This document shows, one piece after another, positions 26,810-36,174 of a stretch of DNA of 64,000 nucleotides. Where the stretch lies: assembly GCA_964633285.1 (NCBI GenBank), contig CAZWGA010000020.1, positions 23,375 to 87,374 on the forward strand, given 5' to 3'. The position numbers and the translations under genes were made by a program. The notes under the pieces are model-generated. The model had not been told where the DNA came from, searched no databases, and saw only the letters and a list, made by a program, of their open reading frames with translations. How positions within the stretch are numbered: position 1 is the stretch's first letter; each line of letters starts with the position of its first letter. Source of the DNA: 20CM-2-55-15 sp964633285 (GTDB lineage Bacteria; Acidobacteriota; Terriglobia; 20CM-2-55-15).

Positions 26810-28930
26810 TTACCGTTGTTGCGGCTGTGCAGGTGTTTTCTCCTCGCCCGGCGCCAGCACGGTGATCGCGTCCATTGCCTTGATACGGGGAGTGATGAAA
26901 AAGATAAGTTCAGAAGTCTGTTTCACGGTGTTTGTATTCTTGAACAGCGTTCCGATCACAGGAAGATTCCCGAAACCCGGCACCTGGCGGACATTCACAG
27001 TATCGGTATCAACCAGAATGCCACCGATGACGGCCGTTCCGCCGTCGGGTATCAGAACCTGAGTCGTCGCCTGCTGCGTCGCAACCGACGGAATTCCATT
27101 CACCGCCTTCGCAAAATCCGGCTGGCTGTTGTTGATCTGAACCGTCAGCAGAATTGTGCCGGCTTCAGTAATTTGAGGAGTCACAGTCAGGTTCAAGGTG
27201 AAGCTTGTAAATTGAACCGTGATCGTATTGTTCACGTTCGTTTGAACGGGTATCTGCGTACCTTGTTGGATGGTCGCAGCCATATTGTTTTGCGTCGTGA
27301 CTCGTGGCCGCGAAATCAGCCTGGCTGTACCGCTCGCCTCAGCAGCGCCGATGATTTCATCCAGCAGGATGTCGCCCCCGGGCTGGATCAGGAATGACAG
27401 ACCGGAAGTCGCCGCTGCGGGAAAGTTCGAGATCAGCGGCAGACCCGCTCCACTCGTCGCCCGCGGCTGCGGGGTTCGATTGAACGGGCTGACCTGGCTT
27501 GGAAGTCCCGTTAACACGTTGCCGGCTTTAGCGCCCACGAGGAAACCAATCTGATTACCGATGTCCTTGGAAAATGACTTATTCGCCTGCAACAGCCGCG
27601 CTTCGATCTCCACCTGCTGGGCGGGTGTGTCGAGAAACTTCACCATCGCGTCGAATTTGTCAAATTGCCCGGGGATATCGGAAATGATCAATGCATTGCG
27701 GCGGGCATCGACAACGATTGTGCCCCGCATGGTCAACAATTGAGCTGATTTCAGCGTCGTGGCTACGGCATCCGCTTTCGTGTAATTCAAAATGAAGTTT
27801 CGGGTCAGCAGCGGAGTCTGTTGCTCGAGCGCGTCCTTCGCGGCTTTTTGGGCCGCCAGTTCGGCCTGCAGGGTCGCGTTCGTCGCAACGCGCAGAACGT
27901 TCCCCTGAAGTTGCGCGCCGAGTTGAAAATTCTTCAAAACAACATCCAGGGCCTGGTCCCAAGGAACATCGGTCAGTCGCAGTACAGGAATCGTACCCAT
28001 CACGCCGGGATCCAGCACAACGTTCAGGCCGGTGAACTCCGAAATGAACCTGAAGAACTCTTTAATATCGGAATCCTTCAAGTCGATGGTGATGATTTCT
28101 CCCTGATATTGCGGCGTAGGTGTCGGCGTTATTGAAGGCACCTGCGACGGCGTCGGTGGAACAATCGTCACCTGCGTCTGCGGGAGCAATGCGTTTTCCG
28201 TTGCTCTGAACGCCGGCGAACTCGTAAGGACCGCCGTTGCTGATGGCGCCGGAGTCGTCGTTGTCGCCGCGGCCGCCGGGATCGGAGGCGCTACAGGTGG
28301 AGGCGGCGGAGGCGGTTCGATCGCGACCGATGGCTGAATCGGCTCCAATGCGGCGGCTGCAATTGTCGGCAAGGGGGAAATTGCGGGTTCTTCCTTCACC
28401 AGCAAACGCTCCGGAACCGTAATCGGCGGCGCGGAGGGCTCGATGATAACCGCGGGAAGTTCCGGTGACTCGGCCGGAGGCGCTACCGGCGGCCCTGCCG
28501 TCAGATTGGAAGGCGCATGGGCCGTAGGGCCGAAAACAATGCGAACGTTACCGTCGCCATCGTCGATGACACGATACAGAACGTTGTCGTCCAGATCGAA
28601 AACAATGCGGGTTGCCTTCCGCGAATGATCACTAAAGAAAGATGTCCGCACGCGGTCGAGCCCGGCAACGCCGACTTTCTTCTCCTTGAAGCTGATGGTG
28701 TTCTGGATCCCATGAAAATCGACGACGAGCCGATGTGGACTCTTCAGCTCAAAGTAGGTGAATTTGGTTTCTCCGCTCGACGCGATTTTGGCTTCGAGAG
28801 AATCGCCGCTGTTACTGAATGAGACGTCTTTAACGATCGCGGCCTCTCTCGAGGCTGCTCCATTTACAACCAGAGTGGAAATCAACAGGAAGACTCCGGC
28901 CGAAAGGAACTTCAGGGAATGAACTTTCAT
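26810..28930 (-). CDS. pilQ: type IV pilus secretin PilQ
   Basis: The 706-residue protein has a signal peptide (MKVHSLKFLSAGVFLLISTLVV) and an AMIN domain (about 35-135). A Pro/Ala-rich linker follows (about 137-270). Next come the STN/N0 region (IITIDLKDSDIKEFFRFISE), an N1/KH-type domain (about 375-450) and the secretin barrel (TSGLSFLIQPGGDILLDEI through GGILVDTD and VPGFGNLPVIGTLFKN). It forms the outer-membrane gate for the pilus. Its ATG overlaps the pilP stop by 4 bp. Confidence 0.96.
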   Translation of the reverse strand: MKVHSLKFLSAGVFLLISTLVVNGAASREAAIVKDVSFSNSGDSLEAKIASSGETKFTYFELKSPHRLVVDFHGIQNTISFKEKKVGVAGLDRVRTSFFSDHSRKATRIVFDLDDNVLYRVIDDGDGNVRIVFGPTAHAPSNLTAGPPVAPPAESPELPAVIIEPSAPPITVPERLLVKEEPAISPLPTIAAAALEPIQPSVAIEPPPPPPPVAPPIPAAAATTTTPAPSATAVLTSSPAFRATENALLPQTQVTIVPPTPSQVPSITPTPTPQYQGEIITIDLKDSDIKEFFRFISEFTGLNVVLDPGVMGTIPVLRLTDVPWDQALDVVLKNFQLGAQLQGNVLRVATNATLQAELAAQKAAKDALEQQTPLLTRNFILNYTKADAVATTLKSAQLLTMRGTIVVDARRNALIISDIPGQFDKFDAMVKFLDTPAQQVEIEARLLQANKSFSKDIGNQIGFLVGAKAGNVLTGLPSQVSPFNRTPQPRATSGAGLPLISNFPAAATSGLSFLIQPGGDILLDEIIGAAEASGTARLISRPRVTTQNNMAATIQQGTQIPVQTNVNNTITVQFTSFTLNLTVTPQITEAGTILLTVQINNSQPDFAKAVNGIPSVATQQATTQVLIPDGGTAVIGGILVDTDTVNVRQVPGFGNLPVIGTLFKNTNTVKQTSELIFFITPRIKAMDAITVLAPGEEKTPAQPQQR

Positions 28931-29448
28931 TTGTCTTCTCCTGGCGTAGGACGCATTTTCCGCACAACTTCCCGGGACCCTTTCTCATTGGGAGCGCCCG
29001 GAGCGGTCAGCGCAAACGTTACGCTGTCCGGTTTGATACTTTTGACAACCGCGTCGTAGAGCGCGTCGCCTACTCTGGCGAAATACACCTTGCCGCCGGG
29101 AGCGGTGATACTGACGACGTTCATCGACGGATCTCTTGACGTTACAATTCCAGAAATTCCCGCTTCCGAGATTAATACTCCCTTCAAACCCGGCGGACGC
29201 TGGACAGGCGGAATATTCGCCGCCGGGCCTTTCTTTTCGACAGGTTTGGGAATGGGATTCAAAAACGGATCACGCCGCCCGCGCGCGTTGTAACGGTAAT
29301 CTTTCGGAACGGCCAGCACCGGCGGCGGTTCCTCGGCTTGCGTTGCCGGCTTCTGCGGCTGGGCCTGCGGAAACGCCAGCGGGCTCAAGGTTGTCACAGT
29401 GATAAGGAGAAAAAGTCGATACTTCATCTTTGCTTTTCGCACCTTCAC
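28927..29448 (-). CDS. pilP: type IV pilus assembly lipoprotein-like PilP
   Basis: The 173-residue protein has an N-terminal hydrophobic segment (YRLFLLITVTTLSPLAF), the RRDPFLNPIPKP motif and a PilP beta sandwich (LKGVLISEAGISGIV, GKVYFARVGDALYDA). The GTG at 29448 overlaps the pilO stop by 4 bp (GTGA); an internal ATG at 29427 is possible. No lipobox Cys is seen, unlike most PilP. It links the PilMNO inner-membrane platform to the PilQ secretin. Confidence 0.9.
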   Translation of the reverse strand: MKVRKAKMKYRLFLLITVTTLSPLAFPQAQPQKPATQAEEPPPVLAVPKDYRYNARGRRDPFLNPIPKPVEKKGPAANIPPVQRPPGLKGVLISEAGISGIVTSRDPSMNVVSITAPGGKVYFARVGDALYDAVVKSIKPDSVTFALTAPGAPNEKGSREVVRKMRPTPGEDK

Positions 29449-30056
29449 TTCTTTCCCGGGGGCGGCGCGGCTGTGGGCGGTTCTTCACGGTACACAAATG
29501 TAACCGCCGTGAACGTCGATGCGATACTCGACGTAAACGCAGCATCGCCTTCCGACGCTCTTCCGGTAATTCTCAAAGAATCGATATTCACGATGCGCGA
29601 CAATTGCCGAATCCTGTCCAGAAATGCACCGACATTGTGGTACGTGCCGATAACATCCATGTCGATCGGGAACTCGGTATAGACTTCTCGATCAATCCTT
29701 CCGCGCGGCAAAACCCGGCGCACATCCAGACTGGACAGCTTGGCCTGTGCCTCGACCGATCGGAAAATCTGATCCGTTTCGGGTTCGAGCGGCAATACGG
29801 CCTTTAACATGTCGAGCTTTGCCTGAAGCGCAAGCGCATCTTTCTTAATCTGCGCAAGCTGCTTCTGCCGCTCACGCGCCGTCGCGTTCGTTTTCTTCAA
29901 CTCTTCAAGTTGTCCGGTCTTGGTTTGAACGTCGGCCTGAATCGGCGTCAAGTACGAGTACCAGAAACCGGCCAGCAATCCGCCCGACACACCGGCGACG
30001 ATCAGGATCTGGTAATACCATTTGAGTCTTAGAAAATCCTTGAACTCGATGGCCAT
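29445..30056 (-). CDS. pilO: type IV pilus assembly protein PilO
   Basis: The 203-residue protein has a short cytoplasmic N-terminus, one membrane segment (IVAGVSGGLLAGFWYSYL), a coiled coil with heptads (about 45-95) and a ferredoxin-like periplasmic domain (FPIDMDVIGTYHNVGAFLDR, VNIDSLRITG). It forms the alignment complex with PilN and PilP. It begins with the base that ends the pilN stop. Confidence 0.94.
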   Translation of the reverse strand: MAIEFKDFLRLKWYYQILIVAGVSGGLLAGFWYSYLTPIQADVQTKTGQLEELKKTNATARERQKQLAQIKKDALALQAKLDMLKAVLPLEPETDQIFRSVEAQAKLSSLDVRRVLPRGRIDREVYTEFPIDMDVIGTYHNVGAFLDRIRQLSRIVNIDSLRITGRASEGDAAFTSSIASTFTAVTFVYREEPPTAAPPPGKK

Positions 30057-30658
30057 TAGTTGCCTCCCGCCTTCTCCCCCGTCGTCGCACTGCGCGTGGG
30101 GGGCGAGAATTCACATCGAAGCGAAAATGTGTAATAGCCGGTCGGATCCACCTGAGTCAGATTGGTTGGCTCAATGTTCTTGAAATAACCGGTTGCCGAA
30201 AGGTTGCTCGCAAAATCGGCGATCGCGGGAATCGAACTCCCCGTGCCGTTCATGTTTAAAACACCCTTGTTTTGATCAAGTGCTGAGAGCCATACATATT
30301 GCGTCTTATCAATGGCTTCGCTCAGTTGATCGAGCGCCAGTACCGGGCTGACCTGATTGCGTTGGAGGCCCTCAATGATCTTGATCCGGTTCTCCAGAGT
30401 TTTCTTCCGCGCTTCGAAAACCTGATCCTGCTTGATCACATTTTCCAGGGAAGCCTTTTGCGCCGTCTCCTGTTGAATGTTCTTATCAAGGTCCGCGACC
30501 TGACCGTTCAGGCTGGTGAACCACCAGTAGCCGCCGCCCGCAAATCCAAGGAAGATCAAAACCAGCAGAAGCGGCATGACACTCGCAGGCACGCCTAACT
30601 TGAAGCCTGCCTTTACATCTTTCTTTCGCGCCGTTCCAGCCAGATTTACCTTAATCAT
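30056..30658 (-). CDS. pilN: type IV pilus assembly protein PilN
   Basis: The 200-residue protein opens with MIKVNLAG, the PilM-binding INLLP-like motif, followed by a membrane segment (PLLLVLIFLGFAGGGYWWF), a coiled coil (about 55-95) and a periplasmic ferredoxin-like domain (WLSALDQNKGVLNMNGTGSS). It bridges cytoplasmic PilM to PilO. Its ATG overlaps the pilM stop by 4 bp. Confidence 0.94.
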   Translation of the reverse strand: MIKVNLAGTARKKDVKAGFKLGVPASVMPLLLVLIFLGFAGGGYWWFTSLNGQVADLDKNIQQETAQKASLENVIKQDQVFEARKKTLENRIKIIEGLQRNQVSPVLALDQLSEAIDKTQYVWLSALDQNKGVLNMNGTGSSIPAIADFASNLSATGYFKNIEPTNLTQVDPTGYYTFSLRCEFSPPTRSATTGEKAGGN

Positions 30659-31710
30659 TGATCAAACCCCCTTAAGGCCAAACCAACAGCAACGGCTAAA
30701 GACGGGCCGAGGGCTGTAACTTTCTCTCGACTGACCTTCGGGCTCACGGTTATGGTCCGGAATGGATCCAGCACCTCCGCCGGAACATTGAATGTCTCTT
30801 GAATTTTTTCCGCGAGACCCTGCATGTGGGACGTGCCGCCGCTGATGAAAATCTGGCTGACCGACTCTGATGGGTAAGTCTCACGGAAGAAATCAAATGT
30901 CTTCTGCACTTCCATGATCAGCATCTCGGTAATCGAATACAGAAGCGGCTGAACCATATCTGCTTCCGAGCCGCTCTTGCCCAGTTTCAGATCTTCAGCT
31001 TCCTGAAAATTGAGCTGCAGTTCCTTTTGAAGGATGTCCGTGTATTGATTGCCGCCGACCGACACATCACGAATAAGCAGCGGCTTTCCACCCTTGACGA
31101 TATTGATGTTCGTTAGCGATGCGCCGATGTTGAGCAGGGCAACAGTCGAATCCGGATCGGTGATGTAGTTCACTTCGTATGCGTTCTGGACGGCAAACGC
31201 ATCAATATCCACAACGTCCGGCGTTTTACCGGCAAGCCCGATGACGTTTGTCTGGTTTTGAATCTTTTCTTTCTTCGCCGCAACCAGTACAACTTCCATG
31301 CCGGGCTCATCGGTCGAAGTAATGCCGGGACCGACGATCTCATAATCGAGATTGACCTCTGTAATTTCGAATGGAATGTACTGTTCTGCATCGACCTGAA
31401 TGGACGAAGCGACCTGATCCGCCGTCGCCGCCGGAATCACAACGCGTTTCACAATCACCGAATGGCCCGAGACTCCCGTCGCAACGCTCTTCGGCTTGAA
31501 TTTCGCTTCGGTAAACGTCCGCTTGATGCCTTGAGCCACTGCGGGCGCGTCGATGATTGCGCCGTCGACAACCGCATCCGCTCCCAGAGTCTCATAGGCA
31601 ATGCCGGTGAGCTGATAGCCCTTCTTCGCTTTGACCAGTTCGACGGCTTTTATTGAACTCGATCCAATATCGAGTCCTACCAGCGGCTTGTTTCTCTTTA
31701 AAAACCCCAT
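30655..31710 (-). CDS. pilM: type IV pilus assembly ATPase-like protein PilM
   Basis: This 351-residue actin/FtsA-fold protein has the phosphate loop VGLDIGSSSIKAVELV, LLNIGASLTNINIVKGGKPL, and the adenosine loop QIFISGGTSHMQGLAEKI. It sits on the cytoplasmic face and binds the PilN N-terminus. AAGGA lies upstream of its ATG. It is the first pil gene after the small HTH gene. Confidence 0.96.
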   Translation of the reverse strand: MGFLKRNKPLVGLDIGSSSIKAVELVKAKKGYQLTGIAYETLGADAVVDGAIIDAPAVAQGIKRTFTEAKFKPKSVATGVSGHSVIVKRVVIPAATADQVASSIQVDAEQYIPFEITEVNLDYEIVGPGITSTDEPGMEVVLVAAKKEKIQNQTNVIGLAGKTPDVVDIDAFAVQNAYEVNYITDPDSTVALLNIGASLTNINIVKGGKPLLIRDVSVGGNQYTDILQKELQLNFQEAEDLKLGKSGSEADMVQPLLYSITEMLIMEVQKTFDFFRETYPSESVSQIFISGGTSHMQGLAEKIQETFNVPAEVLDPFRTITVSPKVSREKVTALGPSLAVAVGLALRGFDQ

Positions 31711-31729
31711 AGTAATGGTTGTCCTTGTC

Positions 31730-31966
31730 TTACCCTTTTACCGTGCTCTTGACCAGGCGCCTGGCCTTCGGTTCCCCTGCCAGTTCAGTGCGTTCGCTCT
31801 TTCTTTCCATCCAGCGATCCAACAAGTCCTTCTTGAACCGCCATCGATTGCCGAGTTTGAATGCCGGAACGCGATTCTCACTGAGATATTTATATAGTGT
31901 GTCCGGAGAGATCCCGAGATACTCCGAAGCCTCGCGCAGGGTCATTACTTCCTTAACTCTTTCCAT
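31730..31966 (-). CDS. excisionase-family helix-turn-helix DNA-binding protein
   Basis: The 78-residue protein is a winged-helix excisionase/MerR-N-like domain (MTLREASEYLGISPDTLYKY, VPAFKLGNRWRFKKDLLDRW), followed by a short basic tail. AGGACACAAA precedes the ATG. It heads the minus-strand array, 19 bp before pilM, and could be a transcriptional regulator of the pil operon. The 177 bp between it and the htpG end hold the likely operon promoter, but I cannot point to one. Confidence 0.88.
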   Translation of the reverse strand: MERVKEVMTLREASEYLGISPDTLYKYLSENRVPAFKLGNRWRFKKDLLDRWMERKSERTELAGEPKARRLVKSTVKG

Positions 31967-32143
31967 TTTGTGTCCTGTATTTTCCCTAAGAGCCAGGTGT
32001 TTCTTTGGGAGTCTTCCTGGTCTTTTCCCTGTTTTCTGGAGACGAGGCTATCAGCCATGCAAACGGAAGACAAGAAAATTTTCACGAAATGGACCTAAGG
32101 TGTCCAACGGGGAGGTTATGAAGGTGGGGTCTATTCTCTGAAA

Positions 32144-34024
32144 TCAAGCCCCTCCAGAAACCGTTTTTGACAGAACCCGCATCAAAGCCTGATTGAATTT
32201 CAGAGGCTCTTCGAGCTCCGAACCTTCGGCCAGCAGGGCGTATCCGAACAGGACTTCCGCAAAATCTTCCATCATCGAATCGCTTGAACGCTCGCGCATT
32301 CTCGCAATGATCTCGTGCCGGGGATTCAGTTCCAGAATGCGTTTCTGCCGGCCAACGGCATCGCCTTTGAATTGACTCATCAGCTTTTCGAGATTCGGAC
32401 TCACGTCGTGTTCAGATACAACGAGACACGCAGGTGAGGATGTCAGCCGGCCCGTCAAACGGACCTCCTTCACGCGATCTTCGAGTTGCTTCTGGAGCGC
32501 TTCGATCAGATTTGCAAACTCCTTCGCTTTGTCTTTGAGTTCGTGCGCATCTTCGAGGTCCGATTCTCCCTTGCCGATCGATTTCAGTTTCTTTCCTTCG
32601 AACTCGGGCAAGCCCTGCACTACCAGTTCGTCGACCGGATCCACCAGGTACAGGACCTCGTACTGCCGTTCCTTGAATGCTTCGAGGTGGGGAGAGTTTT
32701 CCACAGCTTTACGCGAAGGCCCGGTCAGGTAGTAGATCGAGCCCTGCCCTTCTTTCATGCGGCCAACATAGTCTTTCAAAGTGGTCCGCTTTTCTGCGTC
32801 ATTGGAGGATTCGAACAAGTAGAGACCGGTCAGCTTTTCTCTGTTATCGAAGTCAAAAGTTGCGGCTTCCTTGAGAACGCGGCCGAACTGTTGCCAGAAT
32901 TTTGAATAAGTCCCGGCCTCGTTCCTTTGCATGTCCTCAAGGGAGTCGAGCACTTTTTTCGTCAGCCACTTTCGAATCTGGCTGATGTGCCGGTCTTCCT
33001 GAAGACGTTGCCGGGAAACGTTCAACGGCAGATCGGCAGCGTCTACAACCCCGCGAATAAAGCGGAGATAAGGCGGCAGCAAATCCTCACAGTTTTCCAT
33101 GATCAGAACGCGGCGCACATAAAGATGAATGCCGAATTTTCCGGTTGCATAAAACAGATCCAATGGCGCCTGGGAAGGTATGAAGAGGAGGGCCTGGTAC
33201 TCGGAGCGGCCTTCGGCCCGGAAGGTCCAAATCTTGAGCGGCTCGCTCCAATCGTGAGAAATATGTTTGTAGAATTCCCTGTATTCTTCGTCCTTCACTT
33301 CCGATCGAGAGCGGGTCCAGATCGGCTTCATGGAATTCAGTGTTTTCTCGGATTCTTTAGGATCGAGAGACTTGAAGATGATCGGATACGCCACGAAGTC
33401 CGAATATCTCTTGACGATGCGCTCAATGACCCATTTGTCCGTAAAGTCGTCGATTTCCGCGTCTTCCTCGAATTTCTTAAGATGAAGCGTGATCGAGGTC
33501 CCCCGGGTGAACTTGGCTGTTTCCCGGATCGTATAGGCGCCGTCACCTGCAGATTCCCATTCCACCGCTTGGCTCTCGCCGGCTCGGCGGGTCACCAGGC
33601 TTACTCGCTCCGCGACCATGAACGCAGAATAGAACCCAACGCCGAACTGGCCGATCAGCGAGGCGACCGTCTCCGACGGTTGCTGTTTGTCCCGCAGACT
33701 TTGCAGAAGCTCGCGCGTACCCGACTTCGCAATCGTTCCAATATTGGCGATCACCTCTTCCCGATTCATGCCGATGCCGTTGTCGCTGATGATCAGAGTC
33801 CGAGCCTTGGAGTCCGTTTCGATCCAGATTTCAAGTTTTTCATCGGCTCCGATCAATTCAGGGCGGCTTAACGCTTCGAAACGAACTCGATCCAAAGCGT
33901 CCGACGCGTTGGAGATCAATTCCCTCAGAAAGATCTCTTTGTTTGTGTAAAGAGAATGGATCATCAGGTCGAGAACCTGGCGAGCCTCCGCCTGGAACTG
34001 AAAGGTTTCAATATTGGCTGTCAT
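32144..34024 (-). CDS. htpG: molecular chaperone HtpG (Hsp90)
   Basis: The 626-residue protein has the GHKL ATP-binding order: LISNASDALDRVR, IISDNGIGM, GTIAKSGT, and IGQFGVGFYSAFMVAE. The middle domain has the catalytic-loop Arg segment LPLNVSRQRLQED, and the C-terminal dimer region contains NPRHEIIARM. It is a cytosolic ATP-dependent chaperone. It stands alone and is cut off from the next gene by a palindrome at 34076-34148. Confidence 0.97.
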   Translation of the reverse strand: MTANIETFQFQAEARQVLDLMIHSLYTNKEIFLRELISNASDALDRVRFEALSRPELIGADEKLEIWIETDSKARTLIISDNGIGMNREEVIANIGTIAKSGTRELLQSLRDKQQPSETVASLIGQFGVGFYSAFMVAERVSLVTRRAGESQAVEWESAGDGAYTIRETAKFTRGTSITLHLKKFEEDAEIDDFTDKWVIERIVKRYSDFVAYPIIFKSLDPKESEKTLNSMKPIWTRSRSEVKDEEYREFYKHISHDWSEPLKIWTFRAEGRSEYQALLFIPSQAPLDLFYATGKFGIHLYVRRVLIMENCEDLLPPYLRFIRGVVDAADLPLNVSRQRLQEDRHISQIRKWLTKKVLDSLEDMQRNEAGTYSKFWQQFGRVLKEAATFDFDNREKLTGLYLFESSNDAEKRTTLKDYVGRMKEGQGSIYYLTGPSRKAVENSPHLEAFKERQYEVLYLVDPVDELVVQGLPEFEGKKLKSIGKGESDLEDAHELKDKAKEFANLIEALQKQLEDRVKEVRLTGRLTSSPACLVVSEHDVSPNLEKLMSQFKGDAVGRQKRILELNPRHEIIARMRERSSDSMMEDFAEVLFGYALLAEGSELEEPLKFNQALMRVLSKTVSGGA

Positions 34025-34075
34025 GGTTCAGGAGTGTAACGAGGCAGGCTGGAACGATTCAAGGTGTGTGAGGTA

Positions 34076-34148
34076 ATTCAGGAAACGAGCACTGAATACC
34101 CTGAACTAAGGTTGCAGACTTAGGGTATTCAGTGCTCCGTCCCTGAAT
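34076..34148. repeat. intergenic palindrome, copy B
   Basis: Left arm 34076-34100 and right arm 34124-34148 match at 22 of 25 positions. The inner GAGCACTGAATACCCT block pairs perfectly over 16 bp, and the loop is about 23 nt. It lies between the htpG start and the end of the small HTH gene. The outer TTCAGGGAC resembles copy A. It is not followed by a T-tract on either strand. Confidence 0.88.
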
Positions 34149-34174
34149 CCATCAACAAAGTTGATGGACAGTTT

Positions 34175-34378
34175 TCAAGAAGCTTTGAGTTTTTTGGCTA
34201 TTTGCCAACGCTCGAAATCCGCGCCCAGGATAAAAAACTTTCGGCCGATTTGAACAATCCGAATGCGCTCTTCTTCAATGATTCTGCGGAAATGCCGAAC
34301 GGAGAACCCTGCAAGTTCGGCGGCATTAGGGATGTCCAGAAACGTCTTCTTAACGGCGCATTCTTCGGTCGACTTCAT
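34175..34378 (-). CDS. small excisionase-type helix-turn-helix protein
   Basis: The 67-residue protein has a MerR/excisionase-like fold (FLDIPNAAELAGFSVRHFRR, then IVQIGRKFFILGADFERWQ). AAGGAGGGAC gives a strong ribosome site before the ATG. It stands between pruA and htpG with a palindrome just downstream. No integrase or recombinase gene is near, so an excisionase role in a mobile element is unlikely; a small regulator is more likely. Confidence 0.8.
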   Translation of the reverse strand: MKSTEECAVKKTFLDIPNAAELAGFSVRHFRRIIEEERIRIVQIGRKFFILGADFERWQIAKKLKAS

Positions 34379-34524
34379 GTGTCCCTCCTTGTACGAGGGG
34401 AGATCTGCATCTGAGATGCCAAGCTCAGTTGGCGTCAGGGCACCAGCTCACCCTTAAGGAAGTGCGACTGAGACGGTCAATTAGTACCTGACGCATCACA
34501 GAAATCGAAAATTACTGCGCGAAA

Positions 34525-36147
34525 TCACTCTTCAGCCATGAATGGGTAGGGATATTCCGTCGGCGGCACGAAGTTTTCTTTGATTGTTCGAGCGCTAACC
34601 CATCGCAGGAGGTTGAACATCGAGCCGGCTTTGTCGTTGGTCCCGCTCGCGCGTGAGCCGCCAAACGGCTGCTGCCCCACCATTGCACCGGTGGGCTTAT
34701 CGTTGACATAGAAATTACCCGCGGCAAACCGGAGAACCCGATGCGCATCGGCAACAGCCCCGCGCTCTGTGGCAAAAACCCCGCCCGTCAAGCCATAAGG
34801 CGAAGTTTTATCGACAATTGTGAGCGTCTCGGTCCATTCCTTTTCGGGATAAACGTAAAGAGTGACGACTGGACCAAACAGCTCCTCGCACATCGTCCGA
34901 TAATCCGGGCGCTGTGCCCGAATCAAAGTGGGCCGGACAAAGTAGCCGACAGAATCGTCGGTTTCGCCTCCGGCAATAATCTGCGCCTGATCGGAACGGC
35001 GAACTTCCTCGAGATATGCGCTCAATCGTTTGAACGCTGCCCGATCGATGACTGCTCCCATGAAGTTTCGGAAGTCCGATACATCTCCCATCCGGATGGT
35101 CTTTGTCGTCTCAACCAGCCGATCGCCGATTCGTTTCCATAAACTATCCGGAACATAGACGCGTGACGCGGCGCTACATTTTTGTCCCTGATATTCGAAG
35201 CCGCCACGAAGGATTGCCGTCACGAGCGCGTCGGGATCGGCGCTCGCGTGAGCGATGATGAAGTCCTTACCGCCGGTTTCTCCAACGAGACGCGGGTAGC
35301 TTCTGTATTTCCGGATATTCCCCCCAACCGTGCTCCACATCGACTGGAAGACATCGGTCGAACCCGTGAAATGAATGCCGGCAAGATCAGGATGGTTCAG
35401 CAAGACATCGCTGATGTCGGATCCGTTGCCGGGAAGGAAATTGATCACTCCGGCGGGCAATCCCGCGGCCTCGAAGACCCTGAACATATGGTAATTGCTG
35501 TATACGGTCGAACTCGCCGGCTTCCAGATGACCGCATTGCCCATCAATGCGGGCGCTGACGAAAGATTCCCCCCGATCGACGTAAAATTGAAAGGCGTAA
35601 CGGTGTAGACGAAGCCTTCGAGGGGTCTGTAGTCCATCCGATTCCACATCCCCGGCGAATTCTGAGGCTGGTTGGCGTAAATCTGTTCCGCAAAGTGAAC
35701 ATTGAATCGGAGGAAGTCGATGGTCTCGCAGACCGCATCGATTTCCGACTGATGCGCGGTCTTGCTCTGATTCAGCATGGTGGTCGCGTTGATCGTGTCG
35801 CGCCACCCTGATGCCATGAGGTCCGCTGCCCGCAAAAACACGGAGGCACGATCCTCGAAGCTCCACGAACTCCACTCCCGCCACGCATCCGAAGCAGCCT
35901 TCACCGCCTGTTCCACTTCCTTCCGGCCGGCTTTGTGAAAAGTTGCAATGACGTGACCATGCCGATGCGGCATCACTTGAGTGCCAGTGTCGCCCGTCCT
36001 TACTTCCTTGCCCCCGATGATCAGGGGGATTTCGATTTTCTCAGCGGACAAGGTTGAAAGTTTCTTCTTCAGCGTCTGACGTTCATCTGTGCCCGGAGCA
36101 AAAGATCGGACGGGTTCATTGACAGGCGGCGGAACTCGGTAGCTCAT
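34525..36147 (-). CDS. pruA: L-glutamate gamma-semialdehyde dehydrogenase
   Basis: The 540-residue ALDH-fold enzyme has the PruA N-terminal extension (YRVPPPVNEPVRSFAPGT), TPFNFTSIGGNLSSAPALMG, the catalytic Glu in LVGETGGKDF, the catalytic Cys in YQGQKCSAASRVY, and GGSRASGTNDKAG near the C-terminus, which is typical of P5C dehydrogenases. It oxidises glutamate semialdehyde to glutamate in proline catabolism. No proline dehydrogenase gene is adjacent. It starts 27 bp downstream of the DUF5916 gene. Confidence 0.95.
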   Translation of the reverse strand: MSYRVPPPVNEPVRSFAPGTDERQTLKKKLSTLSAEKIEIPLIIGGKEVRTGDTGTQVMPHRHGHVIATFHKAGRKEVEQAVKAASDAWREWSSWSFEDRASVFLRAADLMASGWRDTINATTMLNQSKTAHQSEIDAVCETIDFLRFNVHFAEQIYANQPQNSPGMWNRMDYRPLEGFVYTVTPFNFTSIGGNLSSAPALMGNAVIWKPASSTVYSNYHMFRVFEAAGLPAGVINFLPGNGSDISDVLLNHPDLAGIHFTGSTDVFQSMWSTVGGNIRKYRSYPRLVGETGGKDFIIAHASADPDALVTAILRGGFEYQGQKCSAASRVYVPDSLWKRIGDRLVETTKTIRMGDVSDFRNFMGAVIDRAAFKRLSAYLEEVRRSDQAQIIAGGETDDSVGYFVRPTLIRAQRPDYRTMCEELFGPVVTLYVYPEKEWTETLTIVDKTSPYGLTGGVFATERGAVADAHRVLRFAAGNFYVNDKPTGAMVGQQPFGGSRASGTNDKAGSMFNLLRWVSARTIKENFVPPTEYPYPFMAEE

Positions 36148-36174
36148 GGTGCGACCTCCTCGTGCCAGTTTATC

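Noticed and set aside
32927..33871. Plus-strand frame (314 codons) opposite htpG
   Set aside because: Antisense of an unambiguous htpG gene.
34033..34062. TTGAAT/TACACT promoter just before htpG
   Set aside because: The transcription start would fall almost on the ATG, which requires a leaderless mRNA; the match is too weak to list.
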